Origin: Alphaproteobacteria bacterium
Lineage (GTDB): Bacteria > Pseudomonadota > Alphaproteobacteria > Rhizobiales > Devosiaceae
Assembly: GCA_024280655.1 (NCBI GenBank)
Contig: JAJRPR010000123.1
Location: 1 to 32,586 of the forward strand
Length of the DNA stretch: 32,586 bases
Reading direction: 5' to 3'
In this document: positions 15,608 to 24,735 of the stretch, one piece after another
Numbering within the stretch: position 1 is the stretch's first letter
Layout: each line of letters starts with the position of its first letter
Notes under the pieces: model-generated
Databases searched by the model: none
What the model saw: the letters and a program-made list of their open reading frames with translations, nothing else
Told to the model about the DNA's origin: nothing
Position numbers and translations under genes: made by a program

Positions 15608-17748
15608 CTATTCATCAGCCTTTTTTCAATGCGATTAAGCACCTTAAATGCCGCCTCTAATACATTTGTTCCTGGTCCAAAAATTTCAACTGCCCCTGCC
15701 TCATAAAGAAACTCATAATCATCAACAGGAATAACTCCACCAACTATTACTTGCACATCTTTTAGATTTTTTTCTTTTAATAGCTTAATCAATTCAGGAA
15801 CTAAAACCTTATGCCCAGCACTAAGGGAGGAAACACCAACCACATCAACCCCTATTTCTTTAACGTGATTTGCAACTTCATTTGCGCTTTCAAATAATGC
15901 GCCAAAATGCACTAAAAAGCCCATATCAGCAAAAGCAGAAGCAATTATTTTTGCTCCTCTATCGTGCCCATCTTGCCCCATTTTCGCAATAAAAATAGAT
16001 GGTTTTCGCCCCTTTTGCTTTTCAAATTCCCCAATGCGCTTTTCAAACGCAATATATTCAGCATCATCTTTATATTGTTTGCCATAGACACCAGAAATCA
16101 CCTCAGGTTTTGCGCTATAACGTCCAAAAATATCTTCCATAGCTTTTGATATTTCGCCCAATGTTGCCCTTGCACTAGCCGCAATTATTGCCGCCTCAAG
16201 CAAATTACCCTCATTCATTGCCGCACATTCTTTAATCGCTGCCAGCGCCTCATCAACTTGCGCTTGATTGCGGTTTTTCTTAAGAGCTTTAAGCCTTAAA
16301 ACCTGCTCTTTTAATATTTTTTCATTATCAATTTTTCTAGTTTCAAGCGCCTCCTCTTCCTCTAAACGAAAGCGATTAACCCCAACAATTACATCTTGCC
16401 CCCTATCAACTCGTGTCTGGCGCAATGTTGCAGCTTCCTCTATTGAGCGCTTTGGCCACCCCTCACTAACCGCCTTAGTCATACCGCCAAAATCTTCAAC
16501 CTTTTCAAGAATATCCTTAGCTTTATCAATTAGTTGCTTGGTCAGCGCCTCAATATAATATGATCCAGCCAGCGGATCAATAACATCAGCAACTCCCGTT
16601 TCGTGCTGCATAATAAGTTGAGTATTACGAGCAATTCTGGCTGAAAAATCAGTCGGCAAAGCTATTGCTTCATCAAATGAGTTTGTGTGCAGGCTTTGCG
16701 TACCACCAAGCACTGCCGACATAGCCTCAAACGCAGTTCTTACAATATTATTATATGGGTCTTGCTCAGTCAGCGAAACGCCAGAAGTCTGGCAATGGGT
16801 GCGTAACATTTTAGATTTTGAGTTCTTTGCCCCTAAATCTTGCATAATATTTGCCCACAAAAAACGAGCCGCTCGCAATTTGGCAATTTCAACAAAGAAA
16901 TTCATACCAATACCAAAAAAGAAACTTAAACGAGGCGCAAAATCATCAATATCTAAACCTCTTTTTTGCGCCATTTTCACATATTCCATACCGTCGGCAA
17001 GCGTAAAGGCTAGCTCTTGTTCGGCGCTCGCTCCAGCTTCGTGCATGTGATAGCCAGAAATAGAAAGAGAATTAAATTTTGGCATATTCTCATTCGTATA
17101 AGCAATAATATCACCAATAATTCGCATTGAAGGTATGGGCGGATAAATATAGGTATTTCGAACCATATATTCTTTTAAGATATCATTTTGAATTGTTCCA
17201 GATAGCTGAACTGAGTTAACTCCTTGCTCTTTTGCCGCCACAATAAACATCGCCAATATTGGAATAACCGCCCCATTCATAGTCATAGAAACCGACATCT
17301 TATCAAGTGGGATTTTGTCGAATAGCACTTTCATATCCTCAACACTATCAATAGCAACACCAGCCTTGCCTACATCGCCCTTAACTCGAATATGATCGCT
17401 ATCATATCCACGATGAGTTGCTAAATCAAAAGCAATAGAGAGCCCCTTTGTTCCGCCAGCAAGTAACGAGCGGTAAAATTCATTGCTTTCTTTTGCGCTA
17501 GAAAACCCTGCATATTGACGAATTGTCCACGCCCGATTGGCGTACATGCTGGCTCTTACTCCACGAGTATAGGGCACATTTCCAGGCATATCGGATTTTA
17601 TATTTTTGGGCAAATCTTTGGCAAAATAAATGGGCTTAACTTCTAAAGAACCATGTGTTTTTGTTAAATCCTCAAGCGATTTATTGCGCAATTCTTTAGC
17701 GGCAAGTTTTGACCATTTTTTATAATTTGCTGGTTTTGTTTTTTTCAT
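15604..17748 (-). CDS. scpA: Methylmalonyl-CoA mutase, B12-dependent
   Basis: This adenosylcobalamin enzyme rearranges (R)-methylmalonyl-CoA to succinyl-CoA. The 714-aa protein is a full-length homodimer-type mutase. The N-terminal TIM-barrel domain has RGVRASMYANRAWTIRQYAG and FDLATHRGYDSDH, a middle region follows, and the C-terminal cobalamin domain shows KMGQDGHDRGAKII with the D-x-H-x-x-G His that replaces the base on cobalt (about residues 590-600), plus SSLSAGH. The ATG is at 17748. The chaperone gene meaB, often nearby, is not in this window. A hairpin repeat separates it from pccA upstream, and epimerase overlaps its end. Confidence 0.96.
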   Translation of the reverse strand: MKKTKPANYKKWSKLAAKELRNKSLEDLTKTHGSLEVKPIYFAKDLPKNIKSDMPGNVPYTRGVRASMYANRAWTIRQYAGFSSAKESNEFYRSLLAGGTKGLSIAFDLATHRGYDSDHIRVKGDVGKAGVAIDSVEDMKVLFDKIPLDKMSVSMTMNGAVIPILAMFIVAAKEQGVNSVQLSGTIQNDILKEYMVRNTYIYPPIPSMRIIGDIIAYTNENMPKFNSLSISGYHMHEAGASAEQELAFTLADGMEYVKMAQKRGLDIDDFAPRLSFFFGIGMNFFVEIAKLRAARFLWANIMQDLGAKNSKSKMLRTHCQTSGVSLTEQDPYNNIVRTAFEAMSAVLGGTQSLHTNSFDEAIALPTDFSARIARNTQLIMQHETGVADVIDPLAGSYYIEALTKQLIDKAKDILEKVEDFGGMTKAVSEGWPKRSIEEAATLRQTRVDRGQDVIVGVNRFRLEEEEALETRKIDNEKILKEQVLRLKALKKNRNQAQVDEALAAIKECAAMNEGNLLEAAIIAASARATLGEISKAMEDIFGRYSAKPEVISGVYGKQYKDDAEYIAFEKRIGEFEKQKGRKPSIFIAKMGQDGHDRGAKIIASAFADMGFLVHFGALFESANEVANHVKEIGVDVVGVSSLSAGHKVLVPELIKLLKEKNLKDVQVIVGGVIPVDDYEFLYEAGAVEIFGPGTNVLEAAFKVLNRIEKRLMNR

Positions 17749-17777
17749 ATCTTTTGCCGCTTCATCATCAACTCAGT

Positions 17778-17847
17778 TGTCATTCTGAGACGAAGTCGAA
17801 GAATCTTTCTTTGTAGCCAAAGACTCTTCACTTCGTTCAGAGTGACA
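17778..17847. repeat. Intergenic hairpin repeat between pccA and the mutase gene
   Basis: A 70-bp imperfect palindrome with arms TGTCATTCTGAG-CGAAG (from 17778) and AGACTCTTCACTTCG...CAGAGTGACA (to 17847). It is followed by a second small inverted repeat, TATACT 17856-17861 with AGTATA 17875-17880, around GGCTTGACCC, a motif shared with the repeat at 20354. It lies in the 169-bp gap between two genes that should be co-transcribed, so the mRNA may carry it as a hairpin. Confidence 0.82.
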
Positions 17848-17917
17848 GCCCTCGTTATACTCAGGCTTGACCCAAGTATAGCACAGAAGAATAAGCGATA
17901 AGTATTGTAGCGCCTTA

Positions 17918-19903
17918 TCATAATTCCTCAAACTCCATAATCACCTCATCAACCCCAAGCACAGAGCCAACGCCAACATTTATGCCCTTCACCCTAGAGC
18001 CTTTGCTAGCATAAAGCACATTTTCCATTTTCATTGCCTCAACTATTGCCAAAGCCTGTCCATCTTCAACAATATCACCAATTTCAACATCAATCCGAAC
18101 AATTTGTCCCGGCATTGGGCAAAGTAGATATTTACTCATATCGGGGGCAATTTTTTCAGGCATGATGTGCATTAATTTTGCAATATGAGGCAAAAGCAAT
18201 TTAATTTTGCTACTCGCTCCGCAATAATCAATAATAAAATCTGCACTATTTTGAGCAACCTTTAGCACTATACGATCATTTTCACTGCAAATAATTCGTG
18301 CCAAACTAGCGCCAAAATGCCACACAAAACCCAAAGCATGATATTGTTGCCCACCAATATTTAATGACCAACCGCTCTCATCAAATTCAACTTTTGTAAG
18401 AATTTCTTTGCCATCAATAAAAGCTACCCATTCCCCTTGTTGTCCATAGATTTCCTTATTTCTATTCTCAAGCAAAAACTGCATCATAGCAGCGCAAGCA
18501 ATTACATCTATTTCTTGTTTTTCATCTAGCTTTGCACCCTTAAATCCATCGGGGAATTCTTCCTCAATAAAAGCTGTGCTAATATCCCCGCTTATAAAAC
18601 GAGAGTGTCCCATAATGGTTTGTAAAAATGAAATATTGTGTTTTACCCCCTCAATTTCAAACTCACTTAAAGCACCAGACATCGCTTCGATTGCGTCCGC
18701 CCTATTTGGTGCCCAAGTGCAAAGTTTTGCAATCATTGGATCATAAAAGGTAGATATTTCACTACCCTCAAAAACTCCAGTATCATTGCGAACTATTAAA
18801 TCTTTAGAGTTAAATTCTTCTGGCGGATTATAACGCCTTAGACGACCTATTGAGGGCAAAAAATTACGTGTTGGATCTTCGGCATATATTCGGCTTTCAA
18901 TCGCCCAGCCATCTAAGTTCACATCATCTTGGCTAATCGCAAGTTTCTCGCCAAACCCCACCAGCAACATTTGCTCAACCAAATCAACGCCCGTAATCAT
19001 TTCAGTTATTGGATGTTCAACTTGCAGGCGAGTATTCATTTCTAAAAAATAAAAATTGCGCTTCTGATCAACAATAAATTCAACCGTTCCAGCGCTATCA
19101 TAATCAACAGATTTAGCTAACATCACCGCCTGTTCACCCATTGCTTTTCGGGTTGCCTCATCAAGAAAAGGACTAGGCGCTTCTTCAATAATTTTTTGAT
19201 TACGCCGCTGGATCGAGCATTCACGCTCATTAAGATAAATCACATTACCATGTTTATCGCCAAGCACCTGAATTTCAATATGGCGTGGTTTTGTAATAAA
19301 TTTCTCAATAAAAATCCTATCATCACCAAACGAAGATTTAGCCTCAGATTTTGAACGCTCAACCCCCTCTTTTGCCTCTTCATCATTATTAGCGACACGC
19401 ATTCCTTTGCCACCACCGCCCGCAGAGGCTTTTATCATAACAGGATAGCCTATTTCATTCGATATTTGCACTGCATGTTTAGCATCATCAACCAAGCCCA
19501 TAAATCCGGGCACGATTGAAACACCAGCCTTTTGCGCAATTTCCTTAGAGATTATCTTATCACCCATAGAGCTAATGGCTTTTGCATTAGGGCCAATGAA
19601 AATAATATTATTCTTTTTAAGCTCCTGACAAAAAGCAGCATTTTCAGACAAAAAACCATATCCGGGGTGCACGTCCTGCGCACCAGTTTTTTTGCAAGCA
19701 GCAATAATTTTTTTACTTAAAAGATAGCTTTCGCTAGCTGGGGAATTACCAATATGAACGGCCTCATCAGCCATTTCCACATGCAACGCCTTAGCATCTG
19801 CATCAGAATAAACCGCAACGGTTTGAATGCCCATTTTTTTAGCACTCTTAATAATACGGCAAGCAATTTCACCACGATTTGCAATAAGAATTTTTTTAAA
19901 CAT
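17918..19903 (-). CDS. pccA: Propionyl-CoA carboxylase, biotin-containing alpha subunit
   Basis: This subunit carboxylates its biotin using ATP and bicarbonate; the carboxyl group then goes to propionyl-CoA on the beta subunit, giving methylmalonyl-CoA. The 661-aa protein has an N-terminal biotin carboxylase domain (FKKILIANRGEIACRIIKSA, ATP-grasp loop KASAGGGGKGMR at about 160-170, ERECSIQRRNQK, EMNTRLQVEHPITE), a linker domain, and a C-terminal biotinyl domain with EAMKMEN, whose Lys (about residue 624) carries biotin. The family and its partner PccB favour propionyl-CoA over acetyl- or methylcrotonyl-CoA. It lies 13 nt after ridA and upstream of the mutase. The ATG is at 19903. Confidence 0.95.
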   Translation of the reverse strand: MFKKILIANRGEIACRIIKSAKKMGIQTVAVYSDADAKALHVEMADEAVHIGNSPASESYLLSKKIIAACKKTGAQDVHPGYGFLSENAAFCQELKKNNIIFIGPNAKAISSMGDKIISKEIAQKAGVSIVPGFMGLVDDAKHAVQISNEIGYPVMIKASAGGGGKGMRVANNDEEAKEGVERSKSEAKSSFGDDRIFIEKFITKPRHIEIQVLGDKHGNVIYLNERECSIQRRNQKIIEEAPSPFLDEATRKAMGEQAVMLAKSVDYDSAGTVEFIVDQKRNFYFLEMNTRLQVEHPITEMITGVDLVEQMLLVGFGEKLAISQDDVNLDGWAIESRIYAEDPTRNFLPSIGRLRRYNPPEEFNSKDLIVRNDTGVFEGSEISTFYDPMIAKLCTWAPNRADAIEAMSGALSEFEIEGVKHNISFLQTIMGHSRFISGDISTAFIEEEFPDGFKGAKLDEKQEIDVIACAAMMQFLLENRNKEIYGQQGEWVAFIDGKEILTKVEFDESGWSLNIGGQQYHALGFVWHFGASLARIICSENDRIVLKVAQNSADFIIDYCGASSKIKLLLPHIAKLMHIMPEKIAPDMSKYLLCPMPGQIVRIDVEIGDIVEDGQALAIVEAMKMENVLYASKGSRVKGINVGVGSVLGVDEVIMEFEEL

Positions 19904-19916
19904 TATACTTTCTTTT

Positions 19917-20312
19917 CTACTTTCTCTTGGCTACCAAGTCAATTTCTACCAGCGCATATAGCGCTAATCCAGTAACACCAATAGTGGTTCTGGCTGGCAA
20001 ACAATCAATCGGAAAATAACTTTTCCAAACATTGTTCATATCATCATAATCACGATGAAACTTTGTTAAATATATTCGAGCCATAACAATATCATCTAGC
20101 CCCACATCTATACCATTAAGAACAATTTGTAAGTTCTCAATAACCCTACCAGTTTGCGCCTTTATGCCCTTAGGCAACGGAGCATCTGGCGCATCAGGAT
20201 CAGTTGGCATTTGCCCCGTAACAAAAATAAATCCATCAGCCTCAACAGCATGAGAAAACGGCGCAACAGGATGTGGGCCTTTACTAATCATATGAAATAT
20301 TGGTTTTGTCAT
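19917..20312 (-). CDS. RidA family protein (reactive intermediate/imine deaminase-like)
   Basis: RidA proteins hydrolyse reactive enamine/imine intermediates released by PLP enzymes; relatives have other or unknown activities. The start is set at the ATG at 20312 (131 aa, the usual family length); a GTG at 20348 would add 12 lysine-rich residues not typical of the family. Characteristic are GPHPVAPFSHAVEADGFIFV, TGQMP, and the C-terminal PARTTIGVTGLALYALVEID, with the conserved Arg before TT and the Glu near the end. Some RidA relatives occur within catabolic operons. Here it sits between the HNH gene and pccA, 13 nt before pccA, so it is probably co-transcribed, but its substrate in propionate metabolism is unknown. 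Confidence 0.88.
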   Translation of the reverse strand: MTKPIFHMISKGPHPVAPFSHAVEADGFIFVTGQMPTDPDAPDAPLPKGIKAQTGRVIENLQIVLNGIDVGLDDIVMARIYLTKFHRDYDDMNNVWKSYFPIDCLPARTTIGVTGLALYALVEIDLVAKRK

Positions 20313-20353
20313 TTTGTTTTCTTTCTTTATTTTTAATGTTTCACTCACACCAC

Positions 20354-20443
20354 CGTCATGCTAGGGCTTGACCCGAGCATCCATCTATCAAAGCTCTCTT
20401 CGTCATCGTTTTTTGGATCCTCGGGTCAATCCCGAGGATGACG
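20354..20443. repeat. Long intergenic hairpin repeat (CTTGACCCGAG type)
   Basis: A 90-bp hairpin. The left arm 20354-20383 starts CGTCATGCTAGGGCTTGACC; the right arm 20414-20443 ends CCCGAGGATGACG. The arms are complementary at 26 of 30 positions, with a 30-bp loop. Hairpins with GGG-TTGACCCGAG arms are familiar intergenic repeats of alphaproteobacteria. It lies between the HNH gene and ridA and lacks a trailing U-tract, so it is not an ordinary terminator. Confidence 0.85.
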
Positions 20444-20465
20444 AGGGGTAAATTATTTGGAATTA

Positions 20466-20993
20466 TTAGCTACGCAGCTCCTTTCCTCCAAAGTAACTCG
20501 TTATGAATTCCTTGCCATTGGGGGTAAGTTGCATGAGCCATGGCTCCACCGCCAAGCCATTAATTCTAACTGAGCTTCCAGAACTTTGGGTTATTTTAAC
20601 CAAACCATCCTGTTCCAATCCTTTTACATGCAGATAGTCAGTTCGAGGTAATTGTAAAAGTGGCAAAGAATCAGACGCAAATTGACTAAGATGCGAGTGA
20701 AACAACTCCAAAGCACGCATCTCATACAATGAATACCTACCAGAAATAATAGCTAGGTTTTGTTTATAGGTACGAATTGAACCCTTCGAAATTTCTTTCC
20801 GCGTTACGCGTGCATGGCAGGTTGCACATAAAACAATCATATCCTCAAAACGATGTTCCTTTACCTTGCACCATTCTTCAATGTGTTCAAATTCTAGAGC
20901 CGCAGCTCCTCGGCACGTTGGAACAGCACAACGATACCCCGCTTCAGTCATAAGCTGCCTTTTTAAAAGTTCTGGAACATGTCGTGAAACCAT
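20466..20993 (-). CDS. HNH endonuclease domain protein
   Basis: A 175-aa protein with an N-terminal HNH-type nuclease domain: a zinc-knuckle pair at C22 and C27 (CAVPTC), the catalytic-type EFEHIEEW (H37), and LCATCHARV (C56, C59, H60). The rest (about 70-175) is helical and may bind DNA; no known domain was recognised there. ATG at 20993 follows GGGGGAG, which overlaps the end of pccB, and the gene lies only 9 nt after the pccB stop. It is thus likely co-transcribed with propionyl-CoA carboxylase, an odd place for a nuclease. It could be a selfish insertion, a restriction-type defence gene or a neutral passenger. It differs from group I intron homing nucleases, and no intron is seen. Confidence 0.8.
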   Translation of the reverse strand: MVSRHVPELLKRQLMTEAGYRCAVPTCRGAAALEFEHIEEWCKVKEHRFEDMIVLCATCHARVTRKEISKGSIRTYKQNLAIISGRYSLYEMRALELFHSHLSQFASDSLPLLQLPRTDYLHVKGLEQDGLVKITQSSGSSVRINGLAVEPWLMQLTPNGKEFITSYFGGKELRS

Positions 20994-21002
20994 TTTCTCC
21001 CC

Positions 21003-22535
21003 CTAAAGCGGTATATTATCATGTTTCTTTTTCGTCACGTCTTGTTGCTTATTCTTTAACGTCGAAAACGCCCTTATCAATCTTCGCCTTGTTGAGTGCG
21101 GCATTATTACATCGTCAATATAGCCTCGCTCTGCCGCAATAAACGGATTAGCGAAACGCTCCTCATAATCGGCGGTTCGCTTGGCAATTTTCTCTTTATC
21201 CCCCAATTCAGATCGATAAAGAATTTCGGTTGCTCCTTTTGCGCCCATCACCGCAATTTCAGCGCTTGGCCACGCATAATTCACATCAGCACGAATATGT
21301 TTACTCGCCATCACGTCATAAGCGCCGCCATATGCTTTTCGGGTTATAAGGGTAATCATTGGCACTGTTGCTTGTGCATAGGCGAATAATAACTTCGCTC
21401 CATGTTTGATAATTCCACCATATTCTTGGTTGGTGCCGGGTAAGAATCCCGGAACATCAACCAACGTTAAAATTGGGATATTAAAACTATCGCAAAAGCG
21501 AATGAAGCGAGCCGCTTTTTTACTTGAATCTATATCAAGACAACCCGCAAGCACCATTGGCTGATTAGCAATCACGCCAATAACTTCACCATTTAAGCGC
21601 ATAAAACCAACAAGAATATTTTTGGCATGTTCTGCTTGAATTTCTAAAAAATCACCCTCATCAGCAATTTTTATTACAATCTCATGCATGTCATAAGGCT
21701 GATTGGCATTATCAGGAATTATACTATCAAGACTTTCATCTATTCCATTTGCATCGTCTTTTGTCTCTCGCTTGGGGGCTTTTTCATTTACGCTAAGGGG
21801 CAAAAAATCAAACAGACGACGCACTTCTAAAAGCGTTTCAATATCATTTTCAAATGCTGCGTCCGCAACCGAAGATTTAGTTGTATGCGTGCTAGCTCCG
21901 CCCAATTCTTCCGCTGTTACAATTTCGTTGGTCACGGTTTTAACCACATCAGGGCCCGTTACAAACATATAGGAGCTGTCTTTGACCATATAGATAAAAT
22001 CGGTCATGGCAGGAGAATATACTGCGCCACCTGCGCATGGCCCCATAATTACAGAAATTTGCGGCACGTTGCCCGATGCTTGTGCATTGCGCCAAAAAAC
22101 TTCGGCATAACCGCCAAGTGATGCAACGCCTTCTTGAATACGAGCACCACCACTATCATTTAGCCCAATAATTGGCGCACCATTTTGCACCGCTAAATCC
22201 ATTATTTTACAAATTTTTTGCGCATGGGTTTCGCTTAAAGAACCGCCAAACACCGTAAAATCTTGGCTGAAAACATAGGTCATGCGCCCATTGATTGTGC
22301 CCCAACCCGTAACCACACCATCGCCTGCAATTTGTTGCTCTTCCATGCCAAAGTCGGTACAGCGATGGGTAACGAACATATCATATTCTTCAAACGAGCC
22401 TTCATCAAGCAGCACATCAAGACGCTCACGAGCAGTTAATTTGCCTTTTTGATGCTGTTTATCAATTCGTACTTGCCCACCGCCAAGCCTTGCTTGTTTA
22501 CGCCTATTTTCAAGCTCATTAATAATATGCTTCAT
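21003..22535 (-). CDS. pccB: Propionyl-CoA carboxylase, carboxyltransferase beta subunit
   Basis: This subunit transfers the carboxyl group from biotin on PccA to propionyl-CoA. The 510-aa protein has the two crotonase-like carboxyltransferase halves: [21 protein letters not shown] at the start, [19 protein letters not shown] and [21 protein letters not shown] in the N half, and [20 protein letters not shown] and [15 protein letters not shown] in the C half. The start is the ATG at 22535; an in-frame TTG at 22547 overlaps the ribosome-binding site (GGGGGGAG) and is rejected. It heads the propionate cluster but is separated from pccA by HNH and ridA. The stop is TAG. Confidence 0.95.
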   Translation of the reverse strand: MKHIINELENRRKQARLGGGQVRIDKQHQKGKLTARERLDVLLDEGSFEEYDMFVTHRCTDFGMEEQQIAGDGVVTGWGTINGRMTYVFSQDFTVFGGSLSETHAQKICKIMDLAVQNGAPIIGLNDSGGARIQEGVASLGGYAEVFWRNAQASGNVPQISVIMGPCAGGAVYSPAMTDFIYMVKDSSYMFVTGPDVVKTVTNEIVTAEELGGASTHTTKSSVADAAFENDIETLLEVRRLFDFLPLSVNEKAPKRETKDDANGIDESLDSIIPDNANQPYDMHEIVIKIADEGDFLEIQAEHAKNILVGFMRLNGEVIGVIANQPMVLAGCLDIDSSKKAARFIRFCDSFNIPILTLVDVPGFLPGTNQEYGGIIKHGAKLLFAYAQATVPMITLITRKAYGGAYDVMASKHIRADVNYAWPSAEIAVMGAKGATEILYRSELGDKEKIAKRTADYEERFANPFIAAERGYIDDVIMPHSTRRRLIRAFSTLKNKQQDVTKKKHDNIPL

Positions 22536-22613
22536 TTCTCCCCCCAATATTAATACCTAACTATAAAATTAAATCTTAGTAGGTTCTTAAAAATTTCGAA
22601 AGGGAAAGAATAA

Positions 22614-23948
22614 CTATTTTGTACTTATTAAACTTAATTTCTTGATGAGCGCAAAGGCCAAATATACTGCCAATATTGCAAATGGAATTGAGCCAATAGT
22701 TGCCCCCCATACAATACCCTCTAAATCAGCATAATATGCCCCAACCCAAATAAACGGCAATACGCCAATAGTTTGGCGTGCCCAATTTAGCCAAGTCGCC
22801 CATAAAGGATATCCAAGATTATTAAAAGCTGCATTAGTTACAAACAACATGCCATTAAAGAAAAAAGATGCCGCAAGAATTGCAGTGAACAAGTTTATCA
22901 TTAGCGCCATATCACCTGTTGCAGAATAGACATTAATGATAATATCACGACCAAGAAAAAGCATTAGCCAAGCAAACAATACATAGATAAAATTAAATTT
23001 CATGCCATCAATTAGCGCTTGGCGCACCCTGTCCATTTTTCCAGCGCCAGCATTTTGCCCAATGATTGGGCCAACCGCCCCAGAAAGCGCAAAAATAACT
23101 CCAAAAGCAATTGGTATTAACCTATCAACAACCGCCTGCCCCGCTATTGCCTCATCGCCATAAGAGGTAATTGCTTGGGCAATGAAAAAAGCACCAAATG
23201 GAGTTGCTAAATTAGTAAGAATTGCAGGAATTGTAACTTTAAGTAAGTGCTTAATATCATTTCGAAAACGAGTAATATTTGGCCAGGTAATCATATCATG
23301 TACGCCAATTAAATAATATAGCCCAAGAAAGGCAAAACTAACCCTGACCATCGCAACAACAATCGCCGCACCCGTTATTTCTAAACCAAGCGTAAAGATA
23401 AATATCGGATCTAAAATAGCAATAAGCACACCACCAGCTAGCGTAATAGTCATCGCCCTTTTAGCATCACCTTTGGCACGCAAAATCCCCATCGCAACAA
23501 CCCCCACGCCAAAAAATGGAGTTGAGGGCAGAATAATAGTTAAATAGGTTTTGGCGTGTTTTAGCGTTTCTCCCTCACTATTAAGAAGAGATAGTATCGG
23601 GTCTAAAAAAATCAACATACTCAAAGCAATCACAGCATTAATAAGAAATGAAACAACAATAGCAGTGCCAGCATATGAGTGCGCTTCTTTAACTTTCCCA
23701 GCCCCAAGCGCCCTAGCAACAATCACCGACGCACCAATCATCATGCCGATAGAAATCCCAATAATCACAGCAATTATATAAGAAGCACGACCAACTGCAG
23801 CCGTTTGTGCAGTATCATTTAATAAAGAGATATAATAAAGGGAAATAGCATCAACAAAAAACACTGCCATTAATCCAATAGCAGAAGTACTAGTCATAAT
23901 TAAAACATGGCGCATTGTTGAGCCAGTAGTAAATACTGCTGTGGACAT
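22614..23948 (-). CDS. MATE family efflux transporter
   Basis: This is a Na+ or H+ driven exporter of cationic drugs or metabolites in the inner membrane. The 444-aa protein has 12 predicted membrane segments in two related halves, each with MATE-type features: GRASYIIAVIIGISIGMMIGASVIVARALGAG in the first, and GQAVVDRLIPIAFGVIFALSGAVGPIIGQNAGAG in the second. RAKGDAKRAM lies in a loop after TM5. The ATG at 23948 follows AGGAAAAG. It is close to family length. Substrate is unknown and neighbours do not hint at one; it is probably its own transcript. Confidence 0.9.
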   Translation of the reverse strand: MSTAVFTTGSTMRHVLIMTSTSAIGLMAVFFVDAISLYYISLLNDTAQTAAVGRASYIIAVIIGISIGMMIGASVIVARALGAGKVKEAHSYAGTAIVVSFLINAVIALSMLIFLDPILSLLNSEGETLKHAKTYLTIILPSTPFFGVGVVAMGILRAKGDAKRAMTITLAGGVLIAILDPIFIFTLGLEITGAAIVVAMVRVSFAFLGLYYLIGVHDMITWPNITRFRNDIKHLLKVTIPAILTNLATPFGAFFIAQAITSYGDEAIAGQAVVDRLIPIAFGVIFALSGAVGPIIGQNAGAGKMDRVRQALIDGMKFNFIYVLFAWLMLFLGRDIIINVYSATGDMALMINLFTAILAASFFFNGMLFVTNAAFNNLGYPLWATWLNWARQTIGVLPFIWVGAYYADLEGIVWGATIGSIPFAILAVYLAFALIKKLSLISTK

Positions 23949-24061
23949 ATATCTTTTCCTAAAATCCTATAAAGGTCAGGACTTATGCCCAACTAATATT
24001 TTTATAAAAACAATATAGGCATGAGAAAACATATAGGCAAGCACCATATAGTGCTTTATAT

Positions 24062-24574
24062 TTAGGGAAGTTCTGCAAACCCTTTATTGAAACCATTAAG
24101 AGAGACTGGAATACCAATGCCCTCTTCAGGAGTTTTGAAAACTACAAAAATCGCAGTTTTTCCCTTTGTGAGAACATCTATCAATTCATCATCCATCACA
24201 ACTTCTGCAACACAACCATTTGGCAAACAGCGCACAAAGGCAACTCGCCCCAAATCAGTACCATCAACATTTAGACCCAAACCATTTGGCAATAATATAC
24301 CAAGCGGCGCTAATACTCTTAATAATCTAGCTTGTTTATCGGCGGTTTTTAATACGATAACTGAAAGACCAACATTTGGCTGATCTTGAGCACTTACATT
24401 TTGAATTAGCGCACATTGCTCAAAACTAGCTCCTGGTGGCGTATCGCAACTCATTTGCCAGTCTTCATATTGCGCCTTAACAATCCCTTGCGCAAACGAA
24501 TTTATACTAGAGCCAAACGAGAAAATTAAAACTGCAACAATGATAGTAAAAATACGGGAAATGATATTATTCAC
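24062..24574 (-). CDS. Invasion-associated locus B (IalB) family protein
   Basis: A secreted periplasmic protein of 170 aa. The N-terminal signal peptide (hydrophobic 8-27, cleavage near SFAQ-G at about 29-30) is followed by the IalB domain with W-QMSCDTPPGASFEQCALIQ (C43, C54), LLRVLAPLGILLPNGLGLNVDG, and VRCLPNGC (C116, C121), the likely second disulfide pair. Start is GTG at 24574 with GGAGG 9 nt upstream. IalB proteins are linked to invasion in Bartonella but occur in many free-living alphaproteobacteria with no known activity. The gene is divergent from SURF1. Confidence 0.88.
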   Translation of the reverse strand: MNNIISRIFTIIVAVLIFSFGSSINSFAQGIVKAQYEDWQMSCDTPPGASFEQCALIQNVSAQDQPNVGLSVIVLKTADKQARLLRVLAPLGILLPNGLGLNVDGTDLGRVAFVRCLPNGCVAEVVMDDELIDVLTKGKTAIFVVFKTPEEGIGIPVSLNGFNKGFAELP

Positions 24575-24735
24575 TTTACTAAACCTCCAAACAACTACAA
24601 CAATGACCTTAGGTTCATTTTATAATAGGTCTTTACCAATAATTCTAAACATAACACAACAACAAACTGCGGCGCAGATGTGGCAAACATTAAATATTTT
24701 TGTCATTAACAAAGAAAATTTTATAAGACATAAAC

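Noticed and set aside
16685-17050. 121-aa ORF opposite the mutase gene, and similar long ORFs opposite pccB, leuA and the EAL gene
   Set aside because: They lie fully within well supported genes on the other strand, lack ribosome-binding sites and show no domain.
20354-20443. Rho-independent terminator after the HNH gene
   Set aside because: The long hairpin has no U-tract on either side, is symmetrical and matches an interspersed-repeat pattern.
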